Source: Ruminococcaceae bacterium UBA3751
Lineage (GTDB): Bacteria > Bacillota > Clostridia > Oscillospirales > Acutalibacteraceae
Assembly (NCBI GenBank): GCA_002371215.1
Contig: DFGL01000003.1
Coordinates: forward strand, 1 to 56,079
Length of the DNA stretch: 56,079 nt
Direction of reading: 5' to 3'
Shown here: positions 48,691 through 56,079 of the stretch, piece by piece
How the letters are laid out: every line of letters begins with the position of its first letter
How positions within the stretch are numbered: position 1 is the first letter of the stretch
Made by a program: the position numbers and the translations under genes
The notes under the pieces: generated by a model
Database searches by the model: none
What the model was told of the DNA's origin: nothing
What the model saw: the letters and a program-made list of their open reading frames with translations, nothing else

Positions 48691-49704
48691 ATGAAAAAGT
48701 TAAAGGTTGGAATCATAGGCGCCGGAAGAATCGGTCAGGTACACGCTAAGTCAATTACCTACCATATTCCTCAGGCTGAAATCGTCGCAATTTCCGATAT
48801 CTATGTTGAGGGCGCAAAGAAGGTAGCCGAGGAGCTCGGAATCCCCGCATATTATCAGGATTACCATGAGATTCTCAATAATCCCGAGATAGAAGCGGTT
48901 TTAATCTGCTCCTCAACCGATACTCACGCCGATATTGCATGTGAGGCTGCGGCAGCGGGCAAACACATTTTCTGTGAAAAGCCTGTTGACCTCACGGTTC
49001 AGAAGATTAAAAACGTTATTGCGGCTGTTGATAAAGCGGGCGTAAAGCTCCAAATTGGCTTTAACAGGCGTTATGACCATAACTTTGCTCATATCAAGGC
49101 GCTTGCTAACGAGGGTAAGCTCGGCAATCTTCAGACGATAAAAATCACCTCTCGTGACCCTGAGCCCCCGGCAATCGAGTACGTTAAGGTTTCGGGCGGT
49201 ATCTTCCTTGATATGACCGTTCATGATTTTGATATGGCTCGTTTCATTGGCGGCGAGGTTGACGAGGTTTACGCCAACGCAACCGTTATGGTAGACGACG
49301 CTATCGGCGAGGCAGGGGACGTTGATACAGCTCTCGTTGCTCTTAAGTTCAAGAGCGGTGCAATCGGCGTTATTGATAACTGCCGTAAGGCTTGCTACGG
49401 TTATGACCAGCGCCTTGAGGTATTCGGCTCAGGCGGTCAGGCTTCCGCTGCAAACGATACCCCGACAAACGTTGCTTATATCAACGAAAACGGAAACGTT
49501 ACCGATAAACCGCTGTACTTTTTCCTTGAAAGATATATGCAGTCCTTTACGGATGAAATGGCTGAATTTATTGACGCCGTTGTTAACGATAAAGATACAA
49601 AAACTACTGTATATGACGGTCTTGAAGCGCTCCGCTTAGGTCTTGCTGCAAAGCTTTCCGTTGCAGAGCACAGACCCGTTAAACTCAGTGAAATTGAAAT
49701 GTAA
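48691..49704 (+). CDS. iolG: Inositol 2-dehydrogenase-type Gfo/Idh/MocA oxidoreductase
   Basis: NAD(P)-dependent oxidation of myo-inositol to 2-keto-myo-inositol. The 337-residue protein has GIIGAGRIGQVHA (Rossmann fold), the EKP motif in GKHIFCEKPVDL and the catalytic segment DMTVHDFDMARF. The ATG at 48691 is chosen from promoter position and the AAGG upstream. Substrate is assigned mainly from the adjoining iolD and iolE; scyllo-inositol or another isomer is possible. Confidence 0.88.
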   Translation: MKKLKVGIIGAGRIGQVHAKSITYHIPQAEIVAISDIYVEGAKKVAEELGIPAYYQDYHEILNNPEIEAVLICSSTDTHADIACEAAAAGKHIFCEKPVDLTVQKIKNVIAAVDKAGVKLQIGFNRRYDHNFAHIKALANEGKLGNLQTIKITSRDPEPPAIEYVKVSGGIFLDMTVHDFDMARFIGGEVDEVYANATVMVDDAIGEAGDVDTALVALKFKSGAIGVIDNCRKACYGYDQRLEVFGSGGQASAANDTPTNVAYINENGNVTDKPLYFFLERYMQSFTDEMAEFIDAVVNDKDTKTTVYDGLEALRLGLAAKLSVAEHRPVKLSEIEM

Positions 49705-49721
49705 TTACAGGAGCTGAAATT

Positions 49722-51575
49722 ATGAAACGCGAAAGATTAACAATGTCCCAGGCGCTCGTAAAATTCCTTGATAATCAGTACGTTGAATTTGACGGAGTAG
49801 AAACTAAGTTTGTCTCAGGCATTTTCGGTATTTTCGGCCACGGCTGCGTTGTAGGAGTCGGTCAGGCACTTGAGCAGGGAGGACATAACCTTAAGTTTTA
49901 CCAGGGCAAGAACGAGCAGAATATGGCTCTTGCCGCTGTTGCGTATGCAAAACAGATGGACAGAAGGGCCATTATCCCCTGTGTTTCCTCAATAGGTCCC
50001 GGCGCTACCAATATGGTAACCGCCTGCGGCTGTGCAACTGCAAACAGAATTCCGCTCCTCGTTCTCCCGGGCGACACCTTTGCCTGCCGTCAGCCTGACC
50101 CCGTTCTTCAGCAGGCGGAGTTCTTTGATAACTACGGCAGAACCGTTACCGACGCTTTTAGAGGAGTTTGCCATTATTTTGACAGAATTGTCCGTCCCGA
50201 GCAGCTTATGACGGCTTGCCTTAACGCAATGCGCGTTCTTACCGACCCTGCGGATACGGGTGCGGTTTGTCTTGCTATGCCTCAGGACGTTGAGGGAGAG
50301 GCTTACGATTATCCCGAGCACTTCCTTCAAAAACGCGTTTGGCATCTTGACCGCAGACCGATTTCTATTTCTCAGCTTGAAAGAGCAGTAGAAATGATAA
50401 AGAACGCCAAAAAGCCGATTATAGTTTGCGGCGGCGGCGTTCGTTACAGCGAGGCTGAGGAGGAGCTTCTCAGATTTGCAGTTTCCCATAATATCCCGAT
50501 TACCGAAACACAGGCGGGCAAGGGCTTAATTGACTGGAAACACCCGCTTAATCTCGGCGGTATCGGCGTAACCGGCGGCAAGGCAGCCAACGTTATCGCA
50601 AGAGACGCTGACCTTGTAATCGGCGTAGGAACAAGATTTACGGATTTCACAACCTCGTCAAAATGGCTGTTCAACGAAAACCGTAAGGTGCTTGGAATTA
50701 ACATCTGCCCGTTTGACGCGTATAAGATGGACGCCGAGGCTGTTATCGCCGACGCAAGAGAGGCTATCGTTGCAATTGACGAGGCTCTCGCAGATTATAA
50801 AACGGCGTATGCAGGCGAAATCGCCGCGGCTAAAACCGAGTGGGACGCTATTGTTGACGAGTTCTATACCAAGGAGCTTGACGGCGGCTTAAGCCAGACT
50901 CTCGCTCTCGGAATTATCAACGAATTTATGGGCGACAGCGATATCGCTCTCGGTTCAGCGGGCTCGCTCCCCGGCGATATGCAGAGACTGTTCAGACCAA
51001 AAGACCGCGGTACTTACCATATGGAATACGGCTATTCAAATATGGGTTATGAGATTAACGGTGCTCTCGGCGCAAAACTTGCCGAGCCCGATAAAGAGGT
51101 TTACACCTTCTGCGGCGACGGCTCCTTCCTTATGGGCCACAGCGAGCTTTATACCGCGCTTCAGGAAAATCTTAAGATTAACGTCTGCGTATTTGATAAC
51201 CTCGGCTGGGGCTGTATTGAAAATCTACAGAATAATCAGGGTACGGATACCTTCGGCACCGTTTTCCGCGCAAGAAACCCCGAAACGGGAATGCTTGACG
51301 GCGAGGAAATGACCGTAGATTTTGCAAAAATTGCAGAGGGCTACGGAGCAAAGGGATATACCTGCCGTACCTCCGATGAACTCAGAGCGGCGCTTGAGGA
51401 CGCTAAAAAGCAGACCAAGTCCGTTGTATTTGATATCAAAGTGCTTCCTAAAACCATGACTCCCGGCTTTGAAAGCTGGTGGCGTGTTGGCGTTGCAGAG
51501 GTTTCTAAGAGCGAAACCGTTGCCGCAGCCTATAAGGATATGCAGGAAAATATCGCAAAAACCTTTGACTATTAA
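49722..51575 (+). CDS. iolD: 3D-(3,5/4)-trihydroxycyclohexane-1,2-dione hydrolase
   Basis: ThDP-dependent ring-opening enzyme of inositol breakdown, 617 residues. N-terminal pyrimidine-binding domain with FGIFGHGCVVGVGQAL and the ThDP-activating glutamate in GKNEQNMA; C-terminal ThDP-binding motif GDGSFLMGHSELYTALQENLKINVCVFDN-type. Length and specific segments match IolD rather than acetolactate synthase. It follows iolG by 17 bases. Confidence 0.94.
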   Translation: MKRERLTMSQALVKFLDNQYVEFDGVETKFVSGIFGIFGHGCVVGVGQALEQGGHNLKFYQGKNEQNMALAAVAYAKQMDRRAIIPCVSSIGPGATNMVTACGCATANRIPLLVLPGDTFACRQPDPVLQQAEFFDNYGRTVTDAFRGVCHYFDRIVRPEQLMTACLNAMRVLTDPADTGAVCLAMPQDVEGEAYDYPEHFLQKRVWHLDRRPISISQLERAVEMIKNAKKPIIVCGGGVRYSEAEEELLRFAVSHNIPITETQAGKGLIDWKHPLNLGGIGVTGGKAANVIARDADLVIGVGTRFTDFTTSSKWLFNENRKVLGINICPFDAYKMDAEAVIADAREAIVAIDEALADYKTAYAGEIAAAKTEWDAIVDEFYTKELDGGLSQTLALGIINEFMGDSDIALGSAGSLPGDMQRLFRPKDRGTYHMEYGYSNMGYEINGALGAKLAEPDKEVYTFCGDGSFLMGHSELYTALQENLKINVCVFDNLGWGCIENLQNNQGTDTFGTVFRARNPETGMLDGEEMTVDFAKIAEGYGAKGYTCRTSDELRAALEDAKKQTKSVVFDIKVLPKTMTPGFESWWRVGVAEVSKSETVAAAYKDMQENIAKTFDY

Positions 51576-51576
51576 A

Positions 51577-51604
51577 CCGTAGGGAGCGGCGCCCCCGACG
51601 CTCC
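51577..51604 (+). repeat. REP-like palindrome, copy 7, between iolD and iolE
   Basis: CCGTAGGGAGCGG then CGCCCCCGA and CGCTCCG: GGAGCG (51583-51588) pairs with CGCTCC (51599-51604). It sits inside the iol operon 2 bases after the iolD stop. Confidence 0.8.
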
Positions 51605-51641
51605 GAAAAAACGCAATAATAACCCCGAGAGGAGAAAAACT

Positions 51642-52541
51642 ATGCTTAATCCCGATAAAGTAAAACTTGCCATTGCACCAATCGGCTGGACTAACGACGA
51701 TATGCCCGATTTAGGCGCTGAAAATACCTTTGAGCAGTGCATTAGCGAAATGGCTCTTGCAGGCTTCAAGGGCAGCGAAATCGGTAATAAATATCCGAGC
51801 GACCCCGACGTTTTAAAGCCTTATCTTGATATAAGAGGGCTTCAGATTTGTAACGCGTGGTTCTCGTCCTTCCTTACCTCAAAGCCCTATGAGGAAACTA
51901 TTGAGGCGTTCAAGGCTCATTGCGACAAGCTTTATAAGCTTGGCGCAAAGGTAATCGGCGCGTCGGAGCAGGGCAATTCAATCCAGGGCGACCTTTCAAA
52001 GTCCATCCTCGAAGAAAAGCCTTATTATACCGACGAGCAGTGGGCAACAATCGCCAAGGGCTTTAACGAGATGGGCGCATATGCAAAGAGCAAGGGAATG
52101 TATTTTACGGTACATCACCATATGGGCACGGGCGTTCAGACCGTTGAGGAGATTGATAAGCTTATGGAGCTTACTGATCCCGAGCTTGTTTATATGCTTC
52201 TTGATTCAGGACACCTTACCTTCGCGGGCATTGACCCCGTTCCCGTATTCAAAAAGTATATCGGCAGAACTAAGCACGTTCATCTTAAGGACGTTCGCCT
52301 TGACGTTTATAACAACGAGGTTGTTCCTAATCATATGTCGTTCCTTGACGCTGTAAGAGCGGGTGTGTTTACCGTTCCGGGCGACGGCGACGTTGATTTC
52401 AAGCCTATCTTTGATATTCTTGAGGAAGCGGATTACGAAGGCTGGGTTGTTGTTGAAGCAGAGCAGGACCCCGCAAAAGCAAATCCGTTTGAATACGCCG
52501 TAAAAGCGCGTAAATACATAAAAGAAACCGCAGGTTTATAA
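51642..52541 (+). CDS. iolE: Inosose dehydratase
   Basis: Xylose-isomerase-like TIM-barrel enzyme of 299 residues that dehydrates 2-keto-myo-inositol to the IolD substrate. KLAIAPIGWTNDDMPDLG is the IolE N-terminal signature, with metal-site segments VHHHMGTG, LDSGHL, KHVHLKD and the C-terminal glutamate in VVVEAEQD. iolB, iolC, iolJ and iolA and a transporter are missing from this window. Confidence 0.94.
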   Translation: MLNPDKVKLAIAPIGWTNDDMPDLGAENTFEQCISEMALAGFKGSEIGNKYPSDPDVLKPYLDIRGLQICNAWFSSFLTSKPYEETIEAFKAHCDKLYKLGAKVIGASEQGNSIQGDLSKSILEEKPYYTDEQWATIAKGFNEMGAYAKSKGMYFTVHHHMGTGVQTVEEIDKLMELTDPELVYMLLDSGHLTFAGIDPVPVFKKYIGRTKHVHLKDVRLDVYNNEVVPNHMSFLDAVRAGVFTVPGDGDVDFKPIFDILEEADYEGWVVVEAEQDPAKANPFEYAVKARKYIKETAGL

Positions 52542-52548
52542 TAAAACA

Positions 52549-52578
52549 AAAAGCTGTCTCACCCGAGACAGCTTTTTT
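52549..52578 (+). terminator. Terminator of the iol operon
   Basis: Perfect 10-bp stem AAGCTGTCTC / GAGACAGCTT with ACCC loop, preceded by A and followed by T runs. Confidence 0.9.
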
Positions 52579-52583
52579 ATATA

Positions 52584-52612
52584 CCGTAGGGGTCGGCGCC
52601 CCCGACGACCCG
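52584..52612 (+). repeat. REP-like palindrome, copy 8
   Basis: CCGTAGGGGTCGG then CGCCCCCGA and CGACCCG; GGGTCG pairs with CGACCC. Almost identical in layout to copies 7 and 9, with a compensated change in the outer stem. Confidence 0.85.
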
Positions 52613-52665
52613 TTTAAAAGATAAGAGATAATAGATAATAGAGAATAGAGAATAACGAATAGTTT
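52613..52665. repeat. A/T-rich short tandem repeat
   Basis: Units such as ATAATAGA and GAGAATA repeat in tandem between REP copies 8 and 9. No coding potential. Confidence 0.55.
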
Positions 52666-52691
52666 TTGTTACTCGCTTCGCTCAAACAAAT

Positions 52692-52719
52692 TGTAGGGAG
52701 CGGCGCCCCCGACGCTCCG
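52692..52719 (+). repeat. REP-like palindrome, copy 9
   Basis: TGTAGGGAGCGG then CGCCCCCGA and CGCTCCG, the same core as copy 7. The remainder of the gap to 52782 holds an ATTCTTCAC-type short repeat and no gene. Confidence 0.85.
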
Positions 52720-52782
52720 TTATAATGCCCGTGCGGCGAGCACCCAAAATTCTTCATTCTTCACTCATCATTCTTCACTAAC

Positions 52783-52806
52783 AAAGGACGGGCTTGCCCG
52801 TCCTTT
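52783..52806 (-). terminator. Terminator of the AI-2E family gene
   Basis: Perfect 11-bp stem AAAGGACGGGC / GCCCGTCCTTT with a 2-base loop; on the minus strand it is followed by TTTGTTAG. The core GACGGGC-GCCCGTC also resembles REP copy 1. Confidence 0.75.
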
Positions 52807-52816
52807 GAACATTATT

Positions 52817-53977
52817 TTATTCTTTAATTATATCGTGCTTCGGGGGAGTCCAGAGGTGGATTCTTCCCGTATCGTTAAACGCCTTCAAGGTCATAACCGT
52901 AATCGGAACGATAAACATTCCGAGGAAGCCGAAGAGCTTAAGACCGAAGTACAGCCCCATTAGCGTAATCAGCGGGTGAACGCCGAGCGAATCGCCAACG
53001 ATTTTCGGCTCAATGTACTGGCGAACAACGGTTATGGTAATGTAAATTATTATTACTCCTATCGCCATCTTGTAATTGCCGAGAACGAGCGAAATCAGCG
53101 ACCACGGAATGAGTATGCCGCCGCTTCCCGCAATGGGAAGAATATCAAATATCGTTATTCCGAGCGCAATCCATATATAATAATTATTATTCATAATGTG
53201 AGTAACCTTCAGAATTGTAAAGCCGAGCGTAAGCTCAAGGAAGGTTATAATCATTATAAGAAGATAAGCGCGTACCATTTTAAGAATAGTTGTTGTAAAT
53301 ACCTGCTTGAATTCAACGAGTATGTTTTTCTTTCCGTCAGGCAGCTGAAGCTGAATGAAGCGGACAACTCTGTCGTAATCCTTTGTTAAAAAGATGCAGG
53401 CAATTATTCCTATAACAACGCCGATAGCGATGCTCGGGATATTTTTTACTACTCCGAAAACGCCCGATATACCGCTTGAAACTCCGTTTTTGATAGATGA
53501 GGCATTGATTCCGAGCGAGCTTAGATTAAAGTCCTCAATAAGTTTTGAAAAGGTGTTTTTAATTGAATCGCTGTACGCCGCATAAACGGAATCGGGTAGG
53601 AATTTTCCGAGATTGAGTATCTTGTTTTGCAGGGTTGTAAGGAAAGCCGGAATATCGTTCATCTGGTTCATAAGCGTTTTTATCAGTTCCGTTACTCTTG
53701 TAACGAGGGCTGAGAGTATAAACGCAAAAGGTACGATAATAACAAGCAAAACAAGTATAACAAGCAGTATGCTCCAGAAGGTGTGGAGATTATGCTTGCT
53801 TTTTTTATCTAAAATACGTATCGGCTTCTGTAGCAGAATTGCAATCAGAAACGTTAGGAAAAATGGCGCCGTAACCCAGAATAGATACTTGAAAAAAATA
53901 TAAACAAGCGCAATAATTACGGCAAAAAACATTATGTTAATTAAGAATTCTCTGCGTTTTTCAACCTGTGCGGGCAT
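52817..53977 (-). CDS. AI-2E family (PerM-like) membrane transporter
   Basis: 386 residues with about seven to eight membrane helices: two at the N-terminus (about 15-60), one at about 65-90, a long soluble helical segment (about 90-165), then four or five toward the C-terminus, including the conserved DILPIAGSGGILIPWSLISL segment and VHPLITLMGLYFG. Family members include AI-2 exporters and Na+/H+ antiporters, so substrate is not fixed. Monocistronic on the minus strand. Confidence 0.88.
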   Translation of the reverse strand: MPAQVEKRREFLINIMFFAVIIALVYIFFKYLFWVTAPFFLTFLIAILLQKPIRILDKKSKHNLHTFWSILLVILVLLVIIVPFAFILSALVTRVTELIKTLMNQMNDIPAFLTTLQNKILNLGKFLPDSVYAAYSDSIKNTFSKLIEDFNLSSLGINASSIKNGVSSGISGVFGVVKNIPSIAIGVVIGIIACIFLTKDYDRVVRFIQLQLPDGKKNILVEFKQVFTTTILKMVRAYLLIMIITFLELTLGFTILKVTHIMNNNYYIWIALGITIFDILPIAGSGGILIPWSLISLVLGNYKMAIGVIIIYITITVVRQYIEPKIVGDSLGVHPLITLMGLYFGLKLFGFLGMFIVPITVMTLKAFNDTGRIHLWTPPKHDIIKE

Positions 53978-54198
53978 TTTATTACTCCTTATTGTAAAAG
54001 GTATATCATAAGTTTATATATATTTTAATGCAATATGTACTAAAGTTCAAGCCATTTTATCAAACTTTGAATATTTTTTACCAAAAATTTAAAATAATTG
54101 TAGCGTTTACAGTTATTATTTGATATAATAATTCAGATATATTATAAATTTTATTACTTTTTTATATTTTTGTTTAAAGAAAGGCTGCTGAAAACAAT

Positions 54199-55416
54199 AT
54201 GAAGGTTGCAGTAATGGGCTACGGAACAGTAGGCTCAGGCGTTGTAGAGGTAATTGAAAATCATAAAGAGGTTATAAAAAAGCGTACCGACGGAGATATC
54301 CTTGAGGTAAGCCATATCCTTGATTTACGCGATTTCCCCGGCGACAGCCACGAGGCGCTGTTCACAAAGGATTTTAACGATATTCTTAATGACCCCGAGG
54401 TTAAGGTAGTTGCCGAAACAATGGGCGGTGTAAACCCTGCGTTTGATTTTACGATGAAGCTTCTGAAAGCGGGTAAAAGCGTTGTTACTTCAAATAAAGA
54501 GCTTGTTGCCCAAAAAGGTCTTGAGCTTCTTAAAACCGCTAAGGAGTGCGGAGTAAACTATCTGTTTGAGGCTTCCGTCGGCGGCGGTATTCCTATTATC
54601 CGCCCTATGGACCAGTGCCTTGCCGCTAACAATATCGAAGGCGTTGCGGGTATTCTTAACGGAACAACTAACTTCATTCTTACTAAAATGATAGAGGAGG
54701 GCATGGAGTTCTCCGACGCGCTTAAGCTTGCCCAGGATAACGGATATGCGGAGAAGGATCCTACGGCGGATATTGAGGGTTTTGACGCCTGCCGCAAGGT
54801 TTGTATTCTCGCCTCTCTCGCTTTTGGAAAGCACGTTTATCCCAACCAGGTAGAAACTGAGGGTATAAGCAATATAACCCTTGAGGACGTTTCATATATC
54901 GCCTCCGTTAAAGGCGTTATCAAGCTCCTCGGTCAGATTAAATACTTAAGCGACGACGCTATCGCAGCCTTTGTAAGCCCTGCTGTAGTATTCAGCGGCT
55001 CGCAGCTTGCAAGCGTAAACGACGTATTCAACGCTATCCTCGTAAGGGGCGACGCTGTAGGCGACGTATGTTTCTACGGTCCCGGCGCAGGTAAACTGCC
55101 GACTGCTTCCGCGGTTGTTGCCGATATGGTAGACGCCGCAAAGCATACCCAAAGGCGTAAAATTTTCGGCTGGGATGCAGGCAGCGAGGATTACGTTGTT
55201 GATTATAAAAAGACTATCAGAATGCCGTTTTACGTTCGCGCAAAGGCAACTGAGGCGGAGATTAAATGCATTTTCGGCGATGTTAAATTCCTTACAAGAT
55301 ACGGAAAACCCGCAGACGAGGTTGCTTTTATTACCGACGAAATGCTTGAAAATACTCTTAATGAAAAGCTTGAGGGCGTTAAAGTTATCAACACTATTAA
55401 GGTTACTAATTACTAA
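54199..55416 (+). CDS. hom: Homoserine dehydrogenase
   Basis: Reduces aspartate semialdehyde to homoserine on the way to threonine and methionine. The 405-residue protein has VAVMGYGTVGSGVVEVI (NAD(P) fold), the family motif GGGIPIIRPM and the catalytic stretch NGTTNFILTKM with NGYAEKDPTADIEGFDACRK. The C-terminal about 65 residues are too short and diverged for me to call a standard ACT domain, so allosteric control by threonine is uncertain. The upstream gap 53978-54198 has TATAAT at 54124-54129 but only a poor -35. Confidence 0.94.
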   Translation: MKVAVMGYGTVGSGVVEVIENHKEVIKKRTDGDILEVSHILDLRDFPGDSHEALFTKDFNDILNDPEVKVVAETMGGVNPAFDFTMKLLKAGKSVVTSNKELVAQKGLELLKTAKECGVNYLFEASVGGGIPIIRPMDQCLAANNIEGVAGILNGTTNFILTKMIEEGMEFSDALKLAQDNGYAEKDPTADIEGFDACRKVCILASLAFGKHVYPNQVETEGISNITLEDVSYIASVKGVIKLLGQIKYLSDDAIAAFVSPAVVFSGSQLASVNDVFNAILVRGDAVGDVCFYGPGAGKLPTASAVVADMVDAAKHTQRRKIFGWDAGSEDYVVDYKKTIRMPFYVRAKATEAEIKCIFGDVKFLTRYGKPADEVAFITDEMLENTLNEKLEGVKVINTIKVTNY

Positions 55417-55445
55417 ACCCTATTTCTACTGAAAGGAGAAACTGA

Positions 55446-56079
55446 ATGTCACTTATTGTTCAGAAATTCGGCGGCTCATCCGTAGCGAATGCCGAAAGGG
55501 TAATGAATGTTGCAAATATTGTTTGCAATACCTATAAAGAAGGAAACGACGTTGTAGTTGTAGTTTCCGCTCAGGGCGATACAACCGACGATTTAATCGC
55601 AAAGGCTAAGGAAATCAATCCGAAAGCTCCAAAGCGTGAGCTTGACCAGCTTCTTGCAGCGGGCGAGGAAATTTCAATCTCGCTTCTCGCAATGGCTATT
55701 GAAAGCCTCGGCTGTCCCGTAATCAGCCTTCTCGGCTGGCAGGCAGGGTTTAATACGAATTCCGTTTACGGCTCTGCAAGAATTAAAAATATTCGTCCTA
55801 ACCGCCTTCAGGCAGAGCTTGCAAAGCATAATATCGTTGTAGTTGCGGGCTTCCAGGGCGTTAACAGATATGACGACGTAACAACCCTCGGCAGAGGCGG
55901 CTCTGACACGTCGGCAGTGGCAATTGCAGCGGCTCTGCGCGCGGATAAGTGCCAGATATTTACCGACGTTGAGGGCGTCTACACAGCGGACCCGCGTAAG
56001 GTTGAGGGTGCAAGAAAGCTCAAGGAGATTACCTATGACGAAATGCTTGAGCTTGCAACTCTCGGCGCTCAGGTGCTCA
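55446..56079 (+). CDS. lysC: Aspartate kinase, 3' end outside window
   Basis: First step of the aspartate pathway, phosphorylating aspartate. The ATG at 55446 follows AAAGGAG; 211 codons are present before the window ends, with no stop. The start MSLIVQKFGGSSVANAERV carries the KFGGSS motif, and LGRGGSDTSAVAIAAAL and FTDVEGVYTADPR complete the kinase core. The regulatory ACT domains would follow beyond the window. It is 29 bases after hom and surely cotranscribed. Subtype (lysC or another paralogue) cannot be set from this part. Confidence 0.92.
   Translation, partial: MSLIVQKFGGSSVANAERVMNVANIVCNTYKEGNDVVVVVSAQGDTTDDLIAKAKEINPKAPKRELDQLLAAGEEISISLLAMAIESLGCPVISLLGWQAGFNTNSVYGSARIKNIRPNRLQAELAKHNIVVVAGFQGVNRYDDVTTLGRGGSDTSAVAIAAALRADKCQIFTDVEGVYTADPRKVEGARKLKEITYDEMLELATLGAQVL

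Overview
The window looks like chromosomal DNA of a gut-type Clostridia bacterium, most likely from the Ruminococcaceae/Oscillospiraceae side. The evidence is gene-content resemblance only: Firmicutes-type promoters (TTGACA-17-TATAAT) and strong AGGAGG ribosome sites, a single-copy F-type ATP synthase operon, an rpmG-secE-nusG-rplK-rplA-rplJ-rplL block, a GTP-type PEP carboxykinase, a eukaryote-like prolyl-tRNA synthetase, lysine-rich fibronectin III surface proteins and plant-polysaccharide glycosidases. No phage structural gene, plasmid gene or CRISPR array is present.

Layout. 1-5.9 kb: ohrR (thiol-based peroxide sensor) with its operator, alr, then polA-rimI-tsaD. 6-11.5 kb: a secreted FnIII protein, pckG, an FAD oxidoreductase and rmuC. 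11.5-13.8 kb: tRNA-Arg(CCG), a MATE pump and a REP-associated transposase (RAYT) surrounded and internally invaded by its own palindromes. 13.9-25 kb: a single 3562-codon secreted protein with a GH43 arabinanase-like catalytic domain, followed by a 46-codon peptide gene. 25-31.2 kb (minus strand): an ECF transporter S component with a structured leader, an operon galE - TSCPD protein - alpha-galactosidase-like enzyme - lepB, and proS. 31.4-37.7 kb: atpB-E-F-(H+A fused)-G-D-C. 37.7-40.4 kb: two flavoprotein genes. 40.6-44.5 kb: ribosomal/transcription genes with probable L1 and L10 autoregulatory leaders. 44.5-47.6 kb: an unknown membrane protein, then a PnuC-family transporter with a pyridoxal kinase. 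47.6-48.6 kb: a free-standing small RNA and a LexA-box-controlled two-gene cassette ending in a pseudoknot-like sequence. 48.7-52.6 kb: iolG-iolD-iolE. 52.8-56 kb: an AI-2E family exporter, then hom and the start of aspartate kinase, cut by the window end.

How the genes connect. Sugar use is a recurring theme: the giant GH43 protein (arabinan), the alpha-galactosidase-like enzyme with GalE (galactosides into the Leloir route) and the iol genes (inositol, incomplete here). LepB probably releases the secreted proteins. PckG could fix CO2 into oxaloacetate, which feeds the aspartate kinase/homoserine dehydrogenase branch.

Most unusual items: (1) the ATP synthase delta and alpha subunits are encoded as one continuous polypeptide with no usable internal start, which conflicts with the 1:3 stoichiometry of the enzyme; (2) an SOS-type promoter drives two small genes, one with a sigma-region-4-like helix-turn-helix, beside an orphan small RNA and upstream of a pseudoknot; (3) a RAYT gene carries its own REP palindromes in frame, with at least nine REP copies in the window.
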